Counted from the stretch's first letter, positions 1-15,813 are shown. The stretch is DNA of 64,000 nt from Euglena gracilis (GCA_039621445.1 CP154954.1:35821703-35885702), one strand, 5' to 3'. Numbers and translations: made by a program. The notes: generated from the letters alone by a model not told the origin.

Positions 1-3000
1 TGGTAAATGTCCCCCGGAATGGTCGAATGCACCCATCTAAATGTGCTCATTTCTTGCAACCAACATTCCCACTGCATGTCTTTCTTACCATTAAACCACG
101 ACAATCATGAAACCAACGGGTCCCCTGACTTTGGTGGCCTCCTGGAACACCCATTCGGTTACTCGGAGGAAGGCCCACTTTGGTCCATTTTTACGTGGTA
201 ACCTGGGCTGACCTGGTAAATGTCCAGCGGGAATGGTCGAATGCACGCATCTAAATGTGCTCATTTCTTGCAACCAACATTCCCGCTGCATGTTTTTTTT
301 TAACCATTAAACCACGGCAATCATGAAACCAACGGGTCCCCTGACTTTGGAGGCCTCCTGGAACACCCATTCGGTTACTCGGAGTAAGGCCCAATTTGGT
401 CCATTTTTACGTGGTAACCTGGGCTGACCTGGTAAATGTCCCCCGGAATGGTCGAATGCACCCATCTAAATGTGCTCATTTCTTGCAACCAACATTCCCG
501 CTGCCTGTTTTTCTTACCATTAAACCACTACAATCATGAAACCAACGGGTCCCCTGACTTTGGAGGCCGCCTGGAACACCCATTCAGTTACTCGGGGTAA
601 GGCCCAATTTGGTCCATTTTTACATGGTAACCTGGGCTGACCTGGTAAATGTCCCCCGGAATGGTCGAATGCACACATCTAAATGTGCTCATTTCTTGCA
701 AGCAACATTCCCGCTGCATGTTTTCCTTGCCATTAAACCACGACAATCATGAAACCAACGGGTCCCCTGACTTTGGAGGCCTCCTGGAACACCCATTCGG
801 TTACTCGGAGTAAGGCCCAATTTGGTCCATTTTTACGTGGCAACCTGGGCTGACCTGGTAAATGTCCCCCGGAATGGTCGAATGCACCCATCTAAATGTG
901 CTCATTTCTTGCAACCAACATTCCCGCTGCATGTTTTTCTTGCCATTAAACCACCACAATCATGAAACCAACGGGTCCCCTGACTTTGGAGGCCTCCTGG
1001 AACACCCATTCGGTTACTCGGAGTAAGGCTCAATTTGGTCAATTTTTATGTGGTAACCTGGGCTGACCTGGTAAATGTTCCCCGGAATGGTCGAATGCAC
1101 CCATCTAAATGTGCTCATTTCTTGCAACCAACATTCCCGCTGCATGTTTTTCTTACCATTAAACCACTGACAATCATGAAACCAACGGGTCCCCTGACTT
1201 TGGTGGCCTCCTGGAACACCCATTCGGTTACTCAGAGTAAAGCCCATTTGGTCCAGTTTTATATGGCAACCCGGGCTGACATGGTAAATGTCTCCCGGAA
1301 TGGTCGAATGCACCCATCTAAATGTGCTCATTTCTTGCAACCAACATTCCCGCTGCATGTTTTTTTTTTAACCATTAAACCACGGCAATCATGAAACCAA
1401 CGGGTCCCCTGACTTTGCAGGCCTCCTGGAACACCCATTCGGTTACTCGGAGTAAGGCCCAATTTGGTCCATTTTTACGTGGTAACCTGGGCTGACCTGG
1501 TAAATGTCCCCCGGAATGGTCGAATGCACCCATCTAAATGTGCTCATTTCTTGCAACCAACATTCCCGCTGCATGTTTTTCTTGCCATTAAACCATTACA
1601 ATCATGAAACCAACGGGTCCCCTGACTTTGGAGGCCTCCTGGAACACCCATTCGGTTACTCGGAGTAAGGCCCAATTTGGTCCATTTTTACGTGGCAACC
1701 TGGGCTGACATGGTAAATGTCCCCCGGAATGGTCGAATGCACCCATCTAAATGTGCTCATTTCTTGCAACCAACATTCCCGCTGCATGTTTTTATTACCA
1801 TTAAACCACGACAATCATGAAACCAACGGGTCCCCTGACTTTGGAGGCCTCCTGGAACACCCATTCGGTTACTCGGAGTAAGGCTCAATTTGGTCAATTT
1901 TTATGTGGTAACCTGGGCTGACCTGGTAAATGTCCCCCGGAATGGTCGAATGCACCCATCTAAATGTGCACATTTCTTGCAACCAACATTCCAACTGCAT
2001 GTATTTCTTACCATTAAACCACGACAATCATGAAACGAACGGGTCCCCTGACTTTGGTGGCCTCCTGGAACACCCATTCGGTTACTCGGAGGAAGGCCCA
2101 CTTTGGTCCATTTTCACATGGTAACCTGGGCTGACCTGGTAAATGTCCCCCGGAATGGTCGAATTCAACCATCTAAATGTGCTGATTTCTTGCAACCAAT
2201 GTTCCCGCTGCATGTTTTGCGTACCAATAAACCACGAGAATAATGAAACCAACGGGTCCCCTGACTTTGGAGGCCTCCTGGATTACCCATTCGGTTACTC
2301 GGAGTAAGGCCCAATTTGGTCCATTTTTACATGGTAACCTGGGCTGACCTGGTAAATGTCCCCCGGAATGGTCGAACGCACCCATCTAAACGTGCTCATT
2401 TCTTGCAACCAAGGTTCCCGCTGCATGTTTTTCTTACCATTAAACCACGACAATCATGAAACCAACGGGTCCCATGACTTTGGAGGCCTCCTGGACCACC
2501 CATTCGGTTACTTGGAGTAAGGCCTAATTTGGTCCATTTTTACAATGTAACCTGGGCTGACCTGGTAAATGTCCCCCGGAATGGTCGAATGCAACCATAT
2601 AAATGTGCTGATTTCTTGCAACCAAGATTCCCGCTGCATGTTTTTCTTACCATTAAACCACGAAAATCATGAAACCAACGGGTCCCCTGTCCTTGGAGGC
2701 CTCCTGGAACACCCATTCGGTTACTAAGAGCAAGGCCCAATTTGGTCCGTTTTTACGTGGTAACCTGGGCTGACCTGGTAAATGTCCCCCGGAATGGTCG
2801 AATGCAACCATCTAAATGTGCTCATTTCCTGCAACCAACGTTCCTGCTGCATGTTTTTCTTACCATTAAACCACGACAATCATGAAACCAACGGGTCCCC
2901 TGACTTTGGAGGCCTCCTGGAACACCCATTCGGTTACTCGGAGTAAGGCCCAATTTGGTCCATTTTTACATGGTAACCTGGGCTGACCTGTTAAATGTCT

Positions 3001-6000
3001 CCCGGAATGGTCAAATGCAACCATCTAAATGTGCTTATTTCTTGCAACCAATGTTCCCGCTGCATGTTTATCTTACCATTAAACCACGACAATCATGAAA
3101 CCAACGGGTCCCCTGACTTTGGAGGCCTCCTGGGCCACCCATTCGGTTACTCGGAGTAAGGCACAATTTGGTCCATTTTTACATGGTAACCTGGGCTGAC
3201 CTGGTAAATGTCCCCCGGAATGGTCGAATGCACCCATCTAAATGTGCTCATTTCTTGCAACCAACATTCCTGCTGCATGTTTTTCTTACCATTAAACCAC
3301 GACAATCATGAAACCAACGGGTCCCCTGACTTTGGAGGCCTCCTGGAACACCCATTCGGTTACTCGGAGTAAGGCCCAATTTGGTCCATTTTTACGTGGC
3401 AACCTGGGCTGACATGGTAAATGTCCCCCGGAATGGTCGAATGCAACCATCTAAATGTGCTGTTTTCTTGCAACCAACGTGCCTGCTGCATGTTGGTCTT
3501 ACCATTAAACCAGTGCAATCATGAAACCAACGGGTCCCCTGACTTTGGAGGCCTTCTGGGCCACCCATTCCGTTACTTAGAGTAAGGCACAATTTGGTCC
3601 ATTTTTACATGGTAACCTGGGCTGACCTGGTAAATGTCCCCCGGAATGGTCGAATGCACCCATCTAAATGTGCTGATTTCTTGCAACCAACGTTCCTGCT
3701 GCATGTTTTTCTTACCATTAAACCACGAAAATAAAGAAACCAACGGGTCCCCTGACTTTGGAGGCCTCCTGGAACACCCATTCCGTTACTCGGAGTAAGG
3801 CCCAATTTGGTCCATTTTTACATGGTAACCTGGGCTGACCTGGTAAATGTCCCCCGGAATGGTCGAATGCACCAATCTAAACGTGCTCATTTCTTGCAAC
3901 CAACATTCCCGCTGCATGTTTTGCTTACCATTAAACCACGACAATCATGAAACCAACGGGTCCCCTGACTTTGGAGGCCTCCTGGGTCACCCATTCGGTT
4001 ACTTAGAGTAAGGCCCAATTTGGTCCATTTTTACATGGCAACCTGGGCTGACCTGGTAAACGTCCCCCGGAATGGTCGAATGCACCCATCTAAAAGTGCT
4101 CATTTCTTGCAACCAACGTTCCCGCTGCATGTCTTTCTTTACATTAAACCCCGACAATCATGAAACCAACGGGTCCCCTGACTTTCGAGGCCTCCTGGGC
4201 CACCCATTCAGTTACTTAGAGTAAGGCACAATTTGGTCCATTTTTACATGGTAACCTGGGCTGACCTGGTAAATGTCCGCCGGAATGGTCGAATGCACCC
4301 ATCTAAAAGTGCTCATTTCTTGCAACCAACATTCCCGCTGCATGTTTTTCTTGCCATTAAACCACGGCAATCATGAAACCAACGGGTCCCCTGACTTTGG
4401 AGGCCTCCTGGAACACCCATTCGGTTACTCGGAGTAAGGCCCAATTTGGTCCATTTTTACATGGTAACCTGGGCTGACCTGGTAAATGTCCCCCGGAATG
4501 GTCGAATGCACCCTCTAAATGTGCTCATTTCTTGCAACCAACGTTCCCGCTGCATGTTTTTCTTACCATTAAACCACGGCAATCATTAAACCAACGGGTC
4601 CCCTGACTTTGGAGGCCTCCTGGAACAACCATTCGGTTACTCGGAGTAAGGCCTAATTTGGTCCATTTTTACATGGTAACCTGGGCTGACCTGGTAAATG
4701 TCCCCCGGAATAGTCGAATGCACCCAACTAAACGTGCTCATTTCTTGCAACCAACATTCCCGCTGCATGTTTTTCTTACCATTAATCCACGACAATCATG
4801 AAACCAACGGGTCCCCTGACTTTAGAAGATCCCTGGAACAACCATTCGGTTACTCGGAGTAAGGCCCAATTTGGTCCGTTTTTACATGGTAACCTGGGAG
4901 GACCTGGTATATGTCCCCCGGAATGGTCGAATGCACCCATCTAAACGTGCTGATTTCTTGCAACCAACGTTCCTGCTGCATGTTTTTCTTACCATCAAAC
5001 CACGACAATCATGAAACCAACGGGTCCCCTGACTTTGGAGGCCTCCTGGAACACCCATTCGCTTACTCGGAGTAAGGCCCAATTTGGTCCATTTTGGCGT
5101 GGTAACCTGGGCTGACCTGGTAAATGTCCCCCGGAATGGTCGAATGCACCCATCTAAATGTGCTCATTTCTTGCAACCAACCTTCCCGCTGCATGTATTT
5201 TTTACCATTAAACCACGAAAATCATGAAACCAACGGGTCCCCTGACTTTGGAGGCCTGCTGGAACACCCATTCGGTTACTCGGAGTAAGGCCCAATTTGG
5301 TCCATTTTTACGTGGTAACCTGGGCTGACCTGGTAAACGTCACCCGGAATGGTCGAATGCACCCATCTAAATGTGCTCATTTCTTGCAACCAACCTTCCC
5401 GCTGCATGTATTTTTTTATCATTAAACCATGACAATCATGAAACCAACGGGTCCCCTGACTTTGGGGGCCTCCTGGAACACCCATTCGGTGACTTGGAGT
5501 AAGGTCCAATTTGGTCCATTTTTACATGGTAACCAGGGCTGACCTGGTAAATGTAAATGTCCCCCGGAATGGTCGAATGCACCCATCTAAATGTGCTAAT
5601 TTCGTGCAATCAACATTGCCGCTGCATGTTATTCTTACCATTAGAACACGATAATCATGAAACCAACGGGTCTCCTGACTTTGGAGGCCTCCTGGGCCAC
5701 CCATTCGGTTACTCGGAGTAAAACCCAATTTGGTCCATTTTTACATGGTAACCTGGGCTGACCTGGTAAATGTCACCCGGAATGGTCGAATGCACCCATC
5801 TAAATGTGCTCATTTCTTGCAACCAACATTCCCGCTGCATGTTTTTCTTACCATTAAACCACGACAATCATGAAACCAACGGGTCCCCCAGACTTTGGAG
5901 GCCTCCTGGAACACCCATTCGGTTACTCGGAGTAAGGCCCAATTTGGTCCATTTTTACATGGTAACCTGGGCTGACCTGGTAAATGTCCCCCGGAATGGT

Positions 6001-9000
6001 CGAATGCACCCATCTAAATGTGCTCATTTCTTGCAACCAACATTCCCGCTGCATGTTTTTCTTACCATTAAACCACGACAATCATGAAACCAACGGGTCC
6101 CCTGACTTTGGAGGCCTCCTGGAACACCCATTCGGTTACTCGGAGTAAGGCCCAATTTGGTCCATTTTTACATGGTAACCTGGGCTGACCTGGTAAATGT
6201 CCCCCGGAATGGTCGAATGCACCCATCTAAATGTGCTCATTTCTTGCAACCAACATTCCCGCTGCATGTTTTTCTTACCATTAAACCACGACAATCATGA
6301 AACCAACGGGTCCCCTGACTTTGGGGGCCTCCTGGAACACCCATTCGGTGACTTGGAGTAAGGTCCAATTTGGTCCATTTTTACATGGTAACCTGGGCTG
6401 ACCTGGTAAATGTAAATGTCCCCCGGAATGGTCGAATGCACCCATCTAAATGTGCTAATTTCGTGCAATCAACATTGCTGCTGCATGTTATTCTTACCAT
6501 AAGAACACGACAATCATGAAACCAACGGGTCCCCTGACTTTGGAGGCCTCCTGGAACACCCATTCGGTTACTCGGAGTAAAACCCAATTTGGTCCATTTT
6601 TACATGGTAACCTGGGCTGACCTGGTAAATGTCCCCCGGAATGGTCGAATGCACCCATCTAAATGTGCTCATTTCTTGCAATCAACATTGCCGCTGCATG
6701 TTTTTCTTACCATTAGAACACGACAATCATGAAACCAACGGGTCCCCTGACTTTGGCGGCCTCCTGGAACACCCATTCGGTTACTCGGAGTAACGCCCAA
6801 TTTGGTCCGTTGTTACATGGTAACCTGGGCTGACCTGGTAAATGTCCCCCGGAATGGTCGAATGCACCCATCTAAATGTGCTCATTTCTTGCAACCAAAA
6901 TTCCCGCTGCATGTTTTTCTTACCATTAAACCACGACAATCATGAAACCAACGGGTCCCCTGACTTTGGAGGCCTGCTGGAACACCCATTCGGTTACTCG
7001 GAGTAAGGCCCAATTTGGTCCATTTTTACGTGGTAACCTGGGCTGACCTGGTAAATGTCCCCCGGAATGGTCGAATGCACCCATCTAAATGTGCTCATTT
7101 CTTGCAATCAACATTCCGGCCGCATGTTTTTCTTACCATTAGAACACAACAATCATGAAAGCAACGGCTCCCTTGACTTTGGAAGCGTCCTGGAACACCC
7201 ATTCGGCTCTCGGAGTAAGGCCCAATTTGGTCCATTTTTACATGGTAACCTGGGCTGACCTGGTAAATGTCCCCCGGAATGGTCGAATGCCCGCATCTAA
7301 ATGCGCTGATTTCTTGCAACCAACTTTCCCGCTGCACGTTCTTCTTACCATTAAACCACGACAATCATGAAACCAACGGGTCCCCTGACTTTGGAGGCCT
7401 CCTGGAACACCCATTCGGTTACTCGGAGTAAGGCCCAATTTGGTCCATTTTTACATGGTAACCTGGGCTGACCTGGTAAATGTCCCCCGGAATAGTCGAA
7501 TGCACATTTCTTCCAAACAACATTCCCGCTGCATGTTTTTCTTACCATTAAGCCACGAAAATCATGAAACCAACGGGTCCCCTGACTTTGGAGGCCCCCT
7601 GGAACACCCATTCGGTTACTCGGAGAAAGGCCCAATTTGGTCCATTTTGCATGGTAACCTGGGCTGACTTGGTAAATGTCCCCCGGAATGGTCGAATGCA
7701 CCCATCTAAATGCGCTGATTTCTTGCAACCAACATTCCCGCTGCATGCTTTTTTTTACCGTTAAACCACTACAATCATGAAACCAACGGGTCCCATGACT
7801 TTGGAGGCCTCCTGGAACATCCATTCGGTTACTCGTGAGTAAGGCCCAATTTGGTCCATTTTTACATGGTAACCTGGGCTGACCTGGTAAACGTCCCCCG
7901 GAATGGTCGAATGCACCCATCTAAGTGTGCTCATTTCTTGCAACCAACATTCCCGCTGCATGTTTTTCTTACCATTAAACCACGACAATCATGAAACAAA
8001 CGGGTCCCCTGACTTTGGAGGCCTCCTGGAACACCCATTCGGTTACTCGTGAGTAAGGCCCAATTTGGTCCATTTTTACATGGTAACCTGGGCTGACTTG
8101 GTAAATGTCCCCCGGAATGGTCGAATGCACCCATCTAAATCTGCTCATTCCTTGCAACCAACTTTCCCGCTGCATGTTCCTCTTACCATTAAACCACGAC
8201 AATCCTGAAACCAACGGGTCCCATGACTTTGGAGGCCTCCTGGAACACCCACTCAGTTACTCGGAGTAAGGCCCAATTTGGTCCGTTTTTACATGGTAAC
8301 CTGGGCTGACCTGGTAAATGTCCCCGGAATGATCGAATGCACCCATCTAAATGTGCTCATATCTTGCAACCAACATTCCCGCTGCATTTTCTTCTTACTA
8401 TTAAACCACGACAATCATGAAACCAACGGGTCCCCTGACTTTGGAGGCCTCCTGGAACACCCATTCGGTTACTCGGAGTAAGGCCGAATTTGGTCCATTT
8501 TTACGTGGTAACCTGGGCTGACCTGGTAAATGTCCCCCGGAATGGTCGAATGCACCCATCTAAATGTGCTCATTTCTTGCAACCAAAATTCCCGCTGCAT
8601 GTTTTTTTTTTACCGTTAAACCATGAAAATCATGAAACCAACAGGTCCCCTGACTTTTGAGGCCTCCTGGAACATCCATTCGGTTACTCGTGAGTAAGGC
8701 CCAATTTGGTCCATTTTTACATGGTAACCTGGGCTGACCTGGTAAACGTCCCCCGGAATGGTCGAATGCACCCATCTAAGTGTGCTCATTTCTTGCAACC
8801 AAAATTACCGCTGCATGTTTTTTTTTACCGTTAAACCATGAAAATCATGAAACCAACGGGTCCCCTGACTTTGGAGGCCTCCTGGAACACAAATTCGGTT
8901 ACTCGGAGTAAGGCCGAATTTGGTCCATTTTTACGTGGTAACCTGGGCTGACCTGGTAAATGTCCCCCGGAATGGTCGAATGCACCCATCTAAATGTGCT

Positions 9001-12000
9001 CATATCTTGCAACCAACATTCCCGCTGCATGTTCTTCTTACCAGTAAACTACGACAATCATGAGACCAACGGGTCCACTGACTTTGGAGGCCTCCTGGAT
9101 CACCCATTCGGTTACTCGGAGTAAGGCCCAATTTGGTCCATTTTTACATGGTAACCTGGGCTGACCTGGTAAATGTCCCCCGGAATGGTCGAATGCACCC
9201 ATCTAAATGTGCTCATTTCTTGCAACCAAAATTCCCGCTGCATGTTTTTTTTTACCGTTAAACCATGAAAATCATGAAACCAACAGGTCCACTGACTTTG
9301 GAGGCCTCCTGGAACATCTATTCGGTTACTCGTGCGTAAGGCCCAATTTGGTCCATTTTTACATGGCAACCTTGGCTGACCTGGTAAACGTCCCCCGGAA
9401 TGGTCGAATGCACTCATCTAAGTGTGCTCATTTCTTGCAACCAACATTCCGGCTGCATGTTCCTCTTACCATTAAACCACGACAATCCTGAAACCAACGG
9501 GTCCCATGACTTTGGAGGCCTCCTGGAACACCCACCCAGTTACTCGGAGTAAGGCCCAATTTGGTCCATTTTTACATGGTAACCTGGGCTGACCTGGTAA
9601 ATGTCCCCCGGAATGGTCGAATGCACCCATCTAAATGTGCTCATATCTTGCAACCAACATTCCCGCTGCATGTTCTTCTTACCAGTAAACCACGACAATC
9701 ATGAAACCAACGGGTCCCCTGACTTTGGAGGCCTCCTGGAACACAAAATTCGGTTACTCGGAGTAAGGCCGAATTTGGTCCATTTTTACGTGGTAACCTG
9801 GGCTGACCTGGTAAATGTCCCCCGGAACGGTCGAATTCACCCATCTAAGTGTCCTCATTTCTTGCAATCAACATTCCCGCTGCATGTTTATATTACCATT
9901 AGAAGACAACAATCATGAAACCAACGGGTCCCCTGACTTTGGAGGCCTCCTGGAACACCCATTCAGTTTCTCAGAGTAAGGCCCATTTTGGTCCATTTTT
10001 ACATAGTAACCCGGGCTGACTTGGTAAATGTCCCCCGGAATGGTCGAATGCACCCATCTAAATCTGCTCATTTCTTGCAACCAACTTTCCCGCTGCATGT
10101 TCCTCTTACCATTAAACCACGACAATCCTGAAACCAACGGGTCCCATGACTTTGGAGGCCTCCTGGAACACCCACTCAGTTACTCGGAGTAAGGCCCAAT
10201 TTGGTCCGTTTTTACATGGTAACCTGGGCTGACCTGGTAAATGTCTCCGGAATGATCGAATGCACCCATCTAAATGTGCTCATATCTTGCAACCAACATT
10301 CCCGCTGCATGTTCTTCTTACCATTAAACCACGACAGTCATGAAACCAACGGGTCCCCTGACTTTGGAGGCCTCCTGGAACACCCATTCAGTTACTCGGA
10401 GTAAGGCCCAATTTGGTCCATTTTTACATGGTAACCTGGGCTGACCTGGTAAATGTCCCCCGGAATGGTCGAATGCACCCATCTAAATGTGCTCATTTCT
10501 TGCAACCAACATTCCCGCTGCATGTTTTTCTTACCATTAAACCACGACAATCATGAAACAAACGGGTCCCCTGACTTTGGAGGCCTCCTGGAACACCCAT
10601 TCGGTTACTCGGAGTAAGGCCCAATTTGGTCCATTTTTACATAGTAACCTGGGCTGACTTGGTAAATGTCCCCCGGAATGGTCGAATGCACCCATCTAAA
10701 TTTGCTCATTTCTTGCAACCAACTTTCCCGCTGCATGTTAGTCTTACCATTAAACCACGACAATCGTGAAACCAACAAGTTCCATGACTTTGGAGGGCTC
10801 CTGGAACACCCACTCCGTTACTCGGAGTAAGGCCCAATTTGGTCCGTTTTTACATGGTAACCTGGGCTGACCTGGTAAATGTCCCCGGAATGATCGAATG
10901 CACCCATCTAAATGTGCTCATATCTTGCAACCAACATTCCCGCTGCATGTTCTTCTTACCAGTAAACCAGGACTATCATGAAACCAACGGGTCCCCTGAC
11001 TTTGGAGGCCTCCTGGAACACCCATTCGGTAAGTCGGAGTAAGGCCCAATTTGGTCCATTTTTACATGGTAACCCGGGCTGACCTGGTAAATGTCCCCCG
11101 GAATGGTCGAATGCACCCATCTAAATGTGCTCATTTCTTGCAACCAACCTTCCCGATGCATGTGTTTTATACCATTAAACCACGACAATCATGAAACCAA
11201 CGGGTCCCCTGACTTTGGGGGCCTCCTGGAACACCCATTCGGTTACCCGGAGTAAGGCCCAATTTGGTCCATTTTTACATGGTAACCTGGGCTGACCTGG
11301 TAAATGTCCCCCGGAATGGTCGAATGCACCCAACTAAATGTGCTCATTTCTTGCAACCAACATTCCCGCTGCATGTTCTTCTTACCATTAATCCACGACA
11401 ATCATGAAACCAACGGGTCCCCTGACTTTGGAGACCTCCTGGATCACCCATTCGGTTACTCGGAGTAAGGCCCAATTTATTCAATTTTTACATGGTAACC
11501 TGGGCTGACCTGGAAAATGTCCCCCGGAATGGTCGAATGCACCCATCTATATGTGCTCATTTCTTGCAACCAACTTTCCCGCTGCATGTTTTTCTTACCA
11601 CTAAACCAGGACAATGATGAAACCAACGGGTCCCCTGACTTTGCGGCCTCCTGGAACACCCATTCAGTTACTCGGAGTAAGGCCCAATTTGGTCCATTTT
11701 TACATGGTAACCTGGGCTGACCTGGTAAATGTCCCCCGGAATGGTCGAATGCACCCATCTAAATGTGCTGATTTCTTGCAACCAACGTTCCCGCTGCATG
11801 TTTTTCTTACCATTAAACCACGACAATCATGAAACCAACGGGTCCCCTGACTTTGGAGGCCTCCTGGAACACCCATTCAGTTACTCGGAGTAAGGCCCAA
11901 TTTGGTCCATTTTTACATGGTAACCTGGGCTGACTGGTAAATGACCCCCGGAATGGTCAAAGGCACCCATCTAAATCTGCTCATTTCTTGCAACCAACAT

Positions 12001-15000
12001 TCCCGCTGCATGTTTTTCCTACCATTAAACCACAACAATCATGAAACCAACGGGTCCCCTGACTTTGGAGGCCTCCTGGATCACCCATTCGCTTACTCGG
12101 AGTAAGGCCCAATTTGGTCCATTTTTACATGGTAACCTGGGCTGACCTGGTAAATGTCCCCCGGAATGGTCGAATGCACCCATCTAAATGTGCTCATTTC
12201 TTGCAACCAACATTCCCGCTGCATGTTTTTCTTACCATTAAACCACGACAGTCATGAAACCAACGGGTCCCCTGACTTTGGAGGCCTCCTGGATCACCCA
12301 TTCGGTTACTCGGAGTAAGGCCCAATTTGGTCTATTTTTTACAAGGTTACCTGGGCTGACCTGGTAAATGTCCCCCGGAATGGTCGAATGCACCCATCTA
12401 AGTGTCCTCATTTCTTGCAACCAACATTCCCGCTGCATGTTTTTATTCACCATTAAACCATGACAATCATGAAACCAACCGGTCCCCTGGCTTTGGAGGC
12501 CTCCTGGAACACCCATTCGGTTACTCGGAGTAAGGCCGAATTTGGTCCATTTTTACATGGTTACCTGGGATGACCTGGTAAATGTCCCCCGGAATGGTCG
12601 AATGCACCCATCTAAGTGTCCTCATTTCTTGCAACCAACATTCCCGCTGCACGTTTTTATTCACCATTAAACCACGACAGTCATGAAACCAACGGGTCCC
12701 CTGACTTTGGAGGCCTCCTGGATCACCCATTCGGTTACTCGGAGTAAGGCCCAATTTGGTCCATTTTTTACAAGGTTACCTGGGCTGACCTGGTAAATGT
12801 CCCCCGGAATGGTCGAATGCACCCATCTAAGTGTCCTCATTTCTTGCAACCAACATTCCCGCTGCATGTCTTTATTCACCATTAAACCATGACAATCATG
12901 AAACCAACGGGTCCCCTGACTTTGGAGGCCTCCTGGATCACCCATTCGGTTACTCGGAGTAAGGCCCAATTTGGTCCGTTTTTACATGGTAACCTGGTCT
13001 GACCTGGTAAATGTTCCCCGAAATGGTCGAATGCACCCATCTAAATGTGCACATTCCTTGCAACCAACATTCCCGCTGCATGTTTTTCTTACCATTAAAC
13101 CACGACAATCATGAAACCAACGGGTCCCCTGACTTTGGAGGCCTCCTGGATCACCCATTCGGTTACTCGGAGTAAGGCCCAATTTGGTCCATTTTTACAT
13201 GGTAACCTGGGCTGACCTGGTAAATGTCCCCCGGAAAGGTCGAATGCACCCATCTAAATGTGCTCATTTCTTGCAACCAACATTCCCGCTGCACGTTTTT
13301 TTTCACCATTAAACCACGACAGTCATGAAACCAATGGGTCCACTGACTTTGGAGGCCTCCTGGATCACCCATTCGGTTACTCGGAGTAAGGCCCAATTTG
13401 GTCCATTTTTACATGGTAACCTGGGCTGACCTGGTAAATGTCCCCCAAAATGGTCGAATGCACCCATCTAAATTTGCTCATTTCTTGCAACCAACATTCC
13501 CGCTGCATGTTTTTCTTACCATTAGAACACAACAATCATGAAACCAACGGGTCCCATGACTTTGGTGGCCTCCTGGAACACCAATTCGGTTACTCGGAGT
13601 GAGGCCCAATTTGGCCCATTTTTACACGGTAACCTGGGCTGACCTGATAAATGTCCCCCGGAATGGTCGAATGTACCCATGTAAATGTGCTCATTTCTTG
13701 CAACCAACATTCCCGCTGCATGTTTTTCTTACCATTAAACCACTACAATCATGAAACCAACGGGTCCCCTGACTTTGGAGGCCTCCTGGATCACCCATTC
13801 GGTTACTCGGAGTCAGGCCCAATTTGGTCCGTTTTTACATGGTAACCTGGGCTGACCTGGTAAATGTCCCCCGAAATGGTCGAATGCACCCATCTAAATT
13901 TGCTCATTTCTTGCAATCAACATTCCCGGTGCATGTTTTTCTTACCATTAAACCATGACAATCATGAAACCAACGGGTCCCCTGGCTTTGGAGGCCTCCT
14001 GGAACACCAATTCGGTTACTCGGAGTGAGGCCCAATTTGGCCCATTTTTACACGGTAACCTGGGCTGACCTGATAAATGTCCCCCGGAATGGTCGAATGT
14101 ACCCATGTAAATGTGCTCCTTTCTTGCAACCAACATTCCCTCTGCATGTTTTTTTTTAACAATTAAAACATCACAATCATGAAACCAACGGGTCCCCTGA
14201 CTTTGAAGGACTCCTGGAACACCAATTCGGTTACTCGAAGTGAGGCCCAATTTGGCCCATTTTTACACGGTAACCTGGGCTGACCTGATAAATGTCCCCC
14301 GGAATGGTCGAATGTACCCATGTAAATGTGCTCATTTCTTGCAACCAACATTCCCGCTGCATGTTTTTCTTCCCATTAAACCACGAAAATCATTAAACCA
14401 ACGGGTCCCCTGGCTTTGGAGGCCTCCTGGAACACCCATTCGGTTACTCGGAGTGAGGCCCAATTTGGCCCATTTTTTTTACACGGTAACCTGGGCTGAC
14501 CTGGTAAATGTCCCCCGGAATGGTCGAATGCACCCATCTAAATGTGCTCATTTCTTGCAACCAACTTTCCCGCTGCATGTTTTTCTTACCATTAAACCAC
14601 TACAATCATGAAACCAACGGGTCCCATGACTTTGGAGGCCTCCTGGATCACCCATTCGGTTACTCGGAGTAAGGCCCAATTTGGTCCGTTTTTACATGGT
14701 AACCTGGGCTGACCTGGTAAATTCCCGCTTACCATTAAAACAGGACAATCGTGAGACCAACGGGTCCCCTGACATTGGCGGCCTCCTGGAACACCCATTT
14801 GGTTACTCGGAGTATGGCCCAATTTGGTGCGTTTTTATATGGTGGCCTGGGCTGACCTGGTAAATGTCCCCCGGAATGGTCGAATGCACCCATCTAAATG
14901 TGCTCATTTCTTACAAAAAACATTCCTGCTGCAAGTTTTTCTTACCATTGAACAACGACAATCATGAATCCGACGGGTGCCCGGACTTTGGAGGCCTCCT

Positions 15001-15366
15001 GGAACACTTACTCGGTTACTCGGAGTAAGGCCCAATTTGGTCCATTTTTACATGGTAACCTGGGCTGACCTGGGAAATGTCCACCGGAATGGTCGAATGC
15101 ACTCACCTAAATGTGCTCATTTCTTGCAACCAACATCCCCGCTGCACGTTTTTTTACAATTAAACCATCACAATCATGAAACCAACGGGTCCCCTGACTT
15201 TGGAGGCCTCCTGGAACACCCATTTGGTTACTCGGAGTAAGGCCCAATTTGGCCCATTTTTACACGGTAACCTGGGCTGACCTGGTAAATGTCCCCCTTA
15301 ATGGTCGAATGCACCCATCTAAATGTGCTCATTTCTTGCAACTAACATTCCCGCTGCATGTTTTTT
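1..15366. repeat. 213-bp minisatellite array (about 72 units)
   Basis: Direct inspection shows a head-to-tail unit of about 213 bp. Landmarks recur in each unit: GTCCCCCGGAATGGTCGAATG, CATTTCTTGCAACCAACATT, CCGCTGCATGTTTTTCTTAC, CCAACGGGTCCCCTGACTTT and CATTCGGTTACTCGGAGTAA. Units differ by scattered substitutions and small indels in the poly-T run. Local variants cluster (CTCGTGAGTAAGG near 7.8-8.7 kb; a duplicated GTAAAT near 5,548 and 6,408), which suggests block duplication or gene conversion. One unit near 14,720 has a large internal deletion. Because 213 is divisible by 3, short ORFs of about 66 residues recur on both strands; they look like by-products of the period, not genes. The left end lies outside the window. 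Confidence 0.97.
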
Positions 15367-15813
15367 GACGTCTCAGAATATTCTTTTGTTTTTTTTGAAA
15401 TCCTCGGATTCCCAATTTTTCTTGATATCCCAATTGTCCACAAAGACGTAACACAACCAATGTTGAGACATAACCAGAGCCAGCAGTCTGCACAGGAGGA
15501 AAGGTTCGAATTAGGAATACAAAGTTCGGTTCAGGCGGTTAGTAAATAGTCCGCACACGCCCCCCATGCCAGAGGACGCAGCGCCACAGGCACAGGACGA
15601 AACGGCATCACACCACAAACAAAATGGCTTTACTATGGTTCAAGCACGAATGAATGGTGTTCAACACGAATTGTCCACAAAAAAGGTTCAGAACGACAAA
15701 TTTCAACACAAAGGAAGGTAAAAGAGGTTACTTCCGACGTTCACCGTGGTCCCTTCACTTCGTGGTTGGCTTGCCATTCAAAAGTAACACAAACCTGGGC
15801 GAAACTCCTCGCA

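Noticed and set aside
1-15300. Dozens of 60-190 codon ORFs on both strands
   Set aside because: All are phases of the 213-bp unit, whose length is a multiple of three. Composition and both-strand occurrence argue against coding.
15367-15813. LTR of the chromovirus
   Set aside because: Expected here, but no partner LTR, TG...CA ends or primer-binding site could be matched, so it is not annotated as such.
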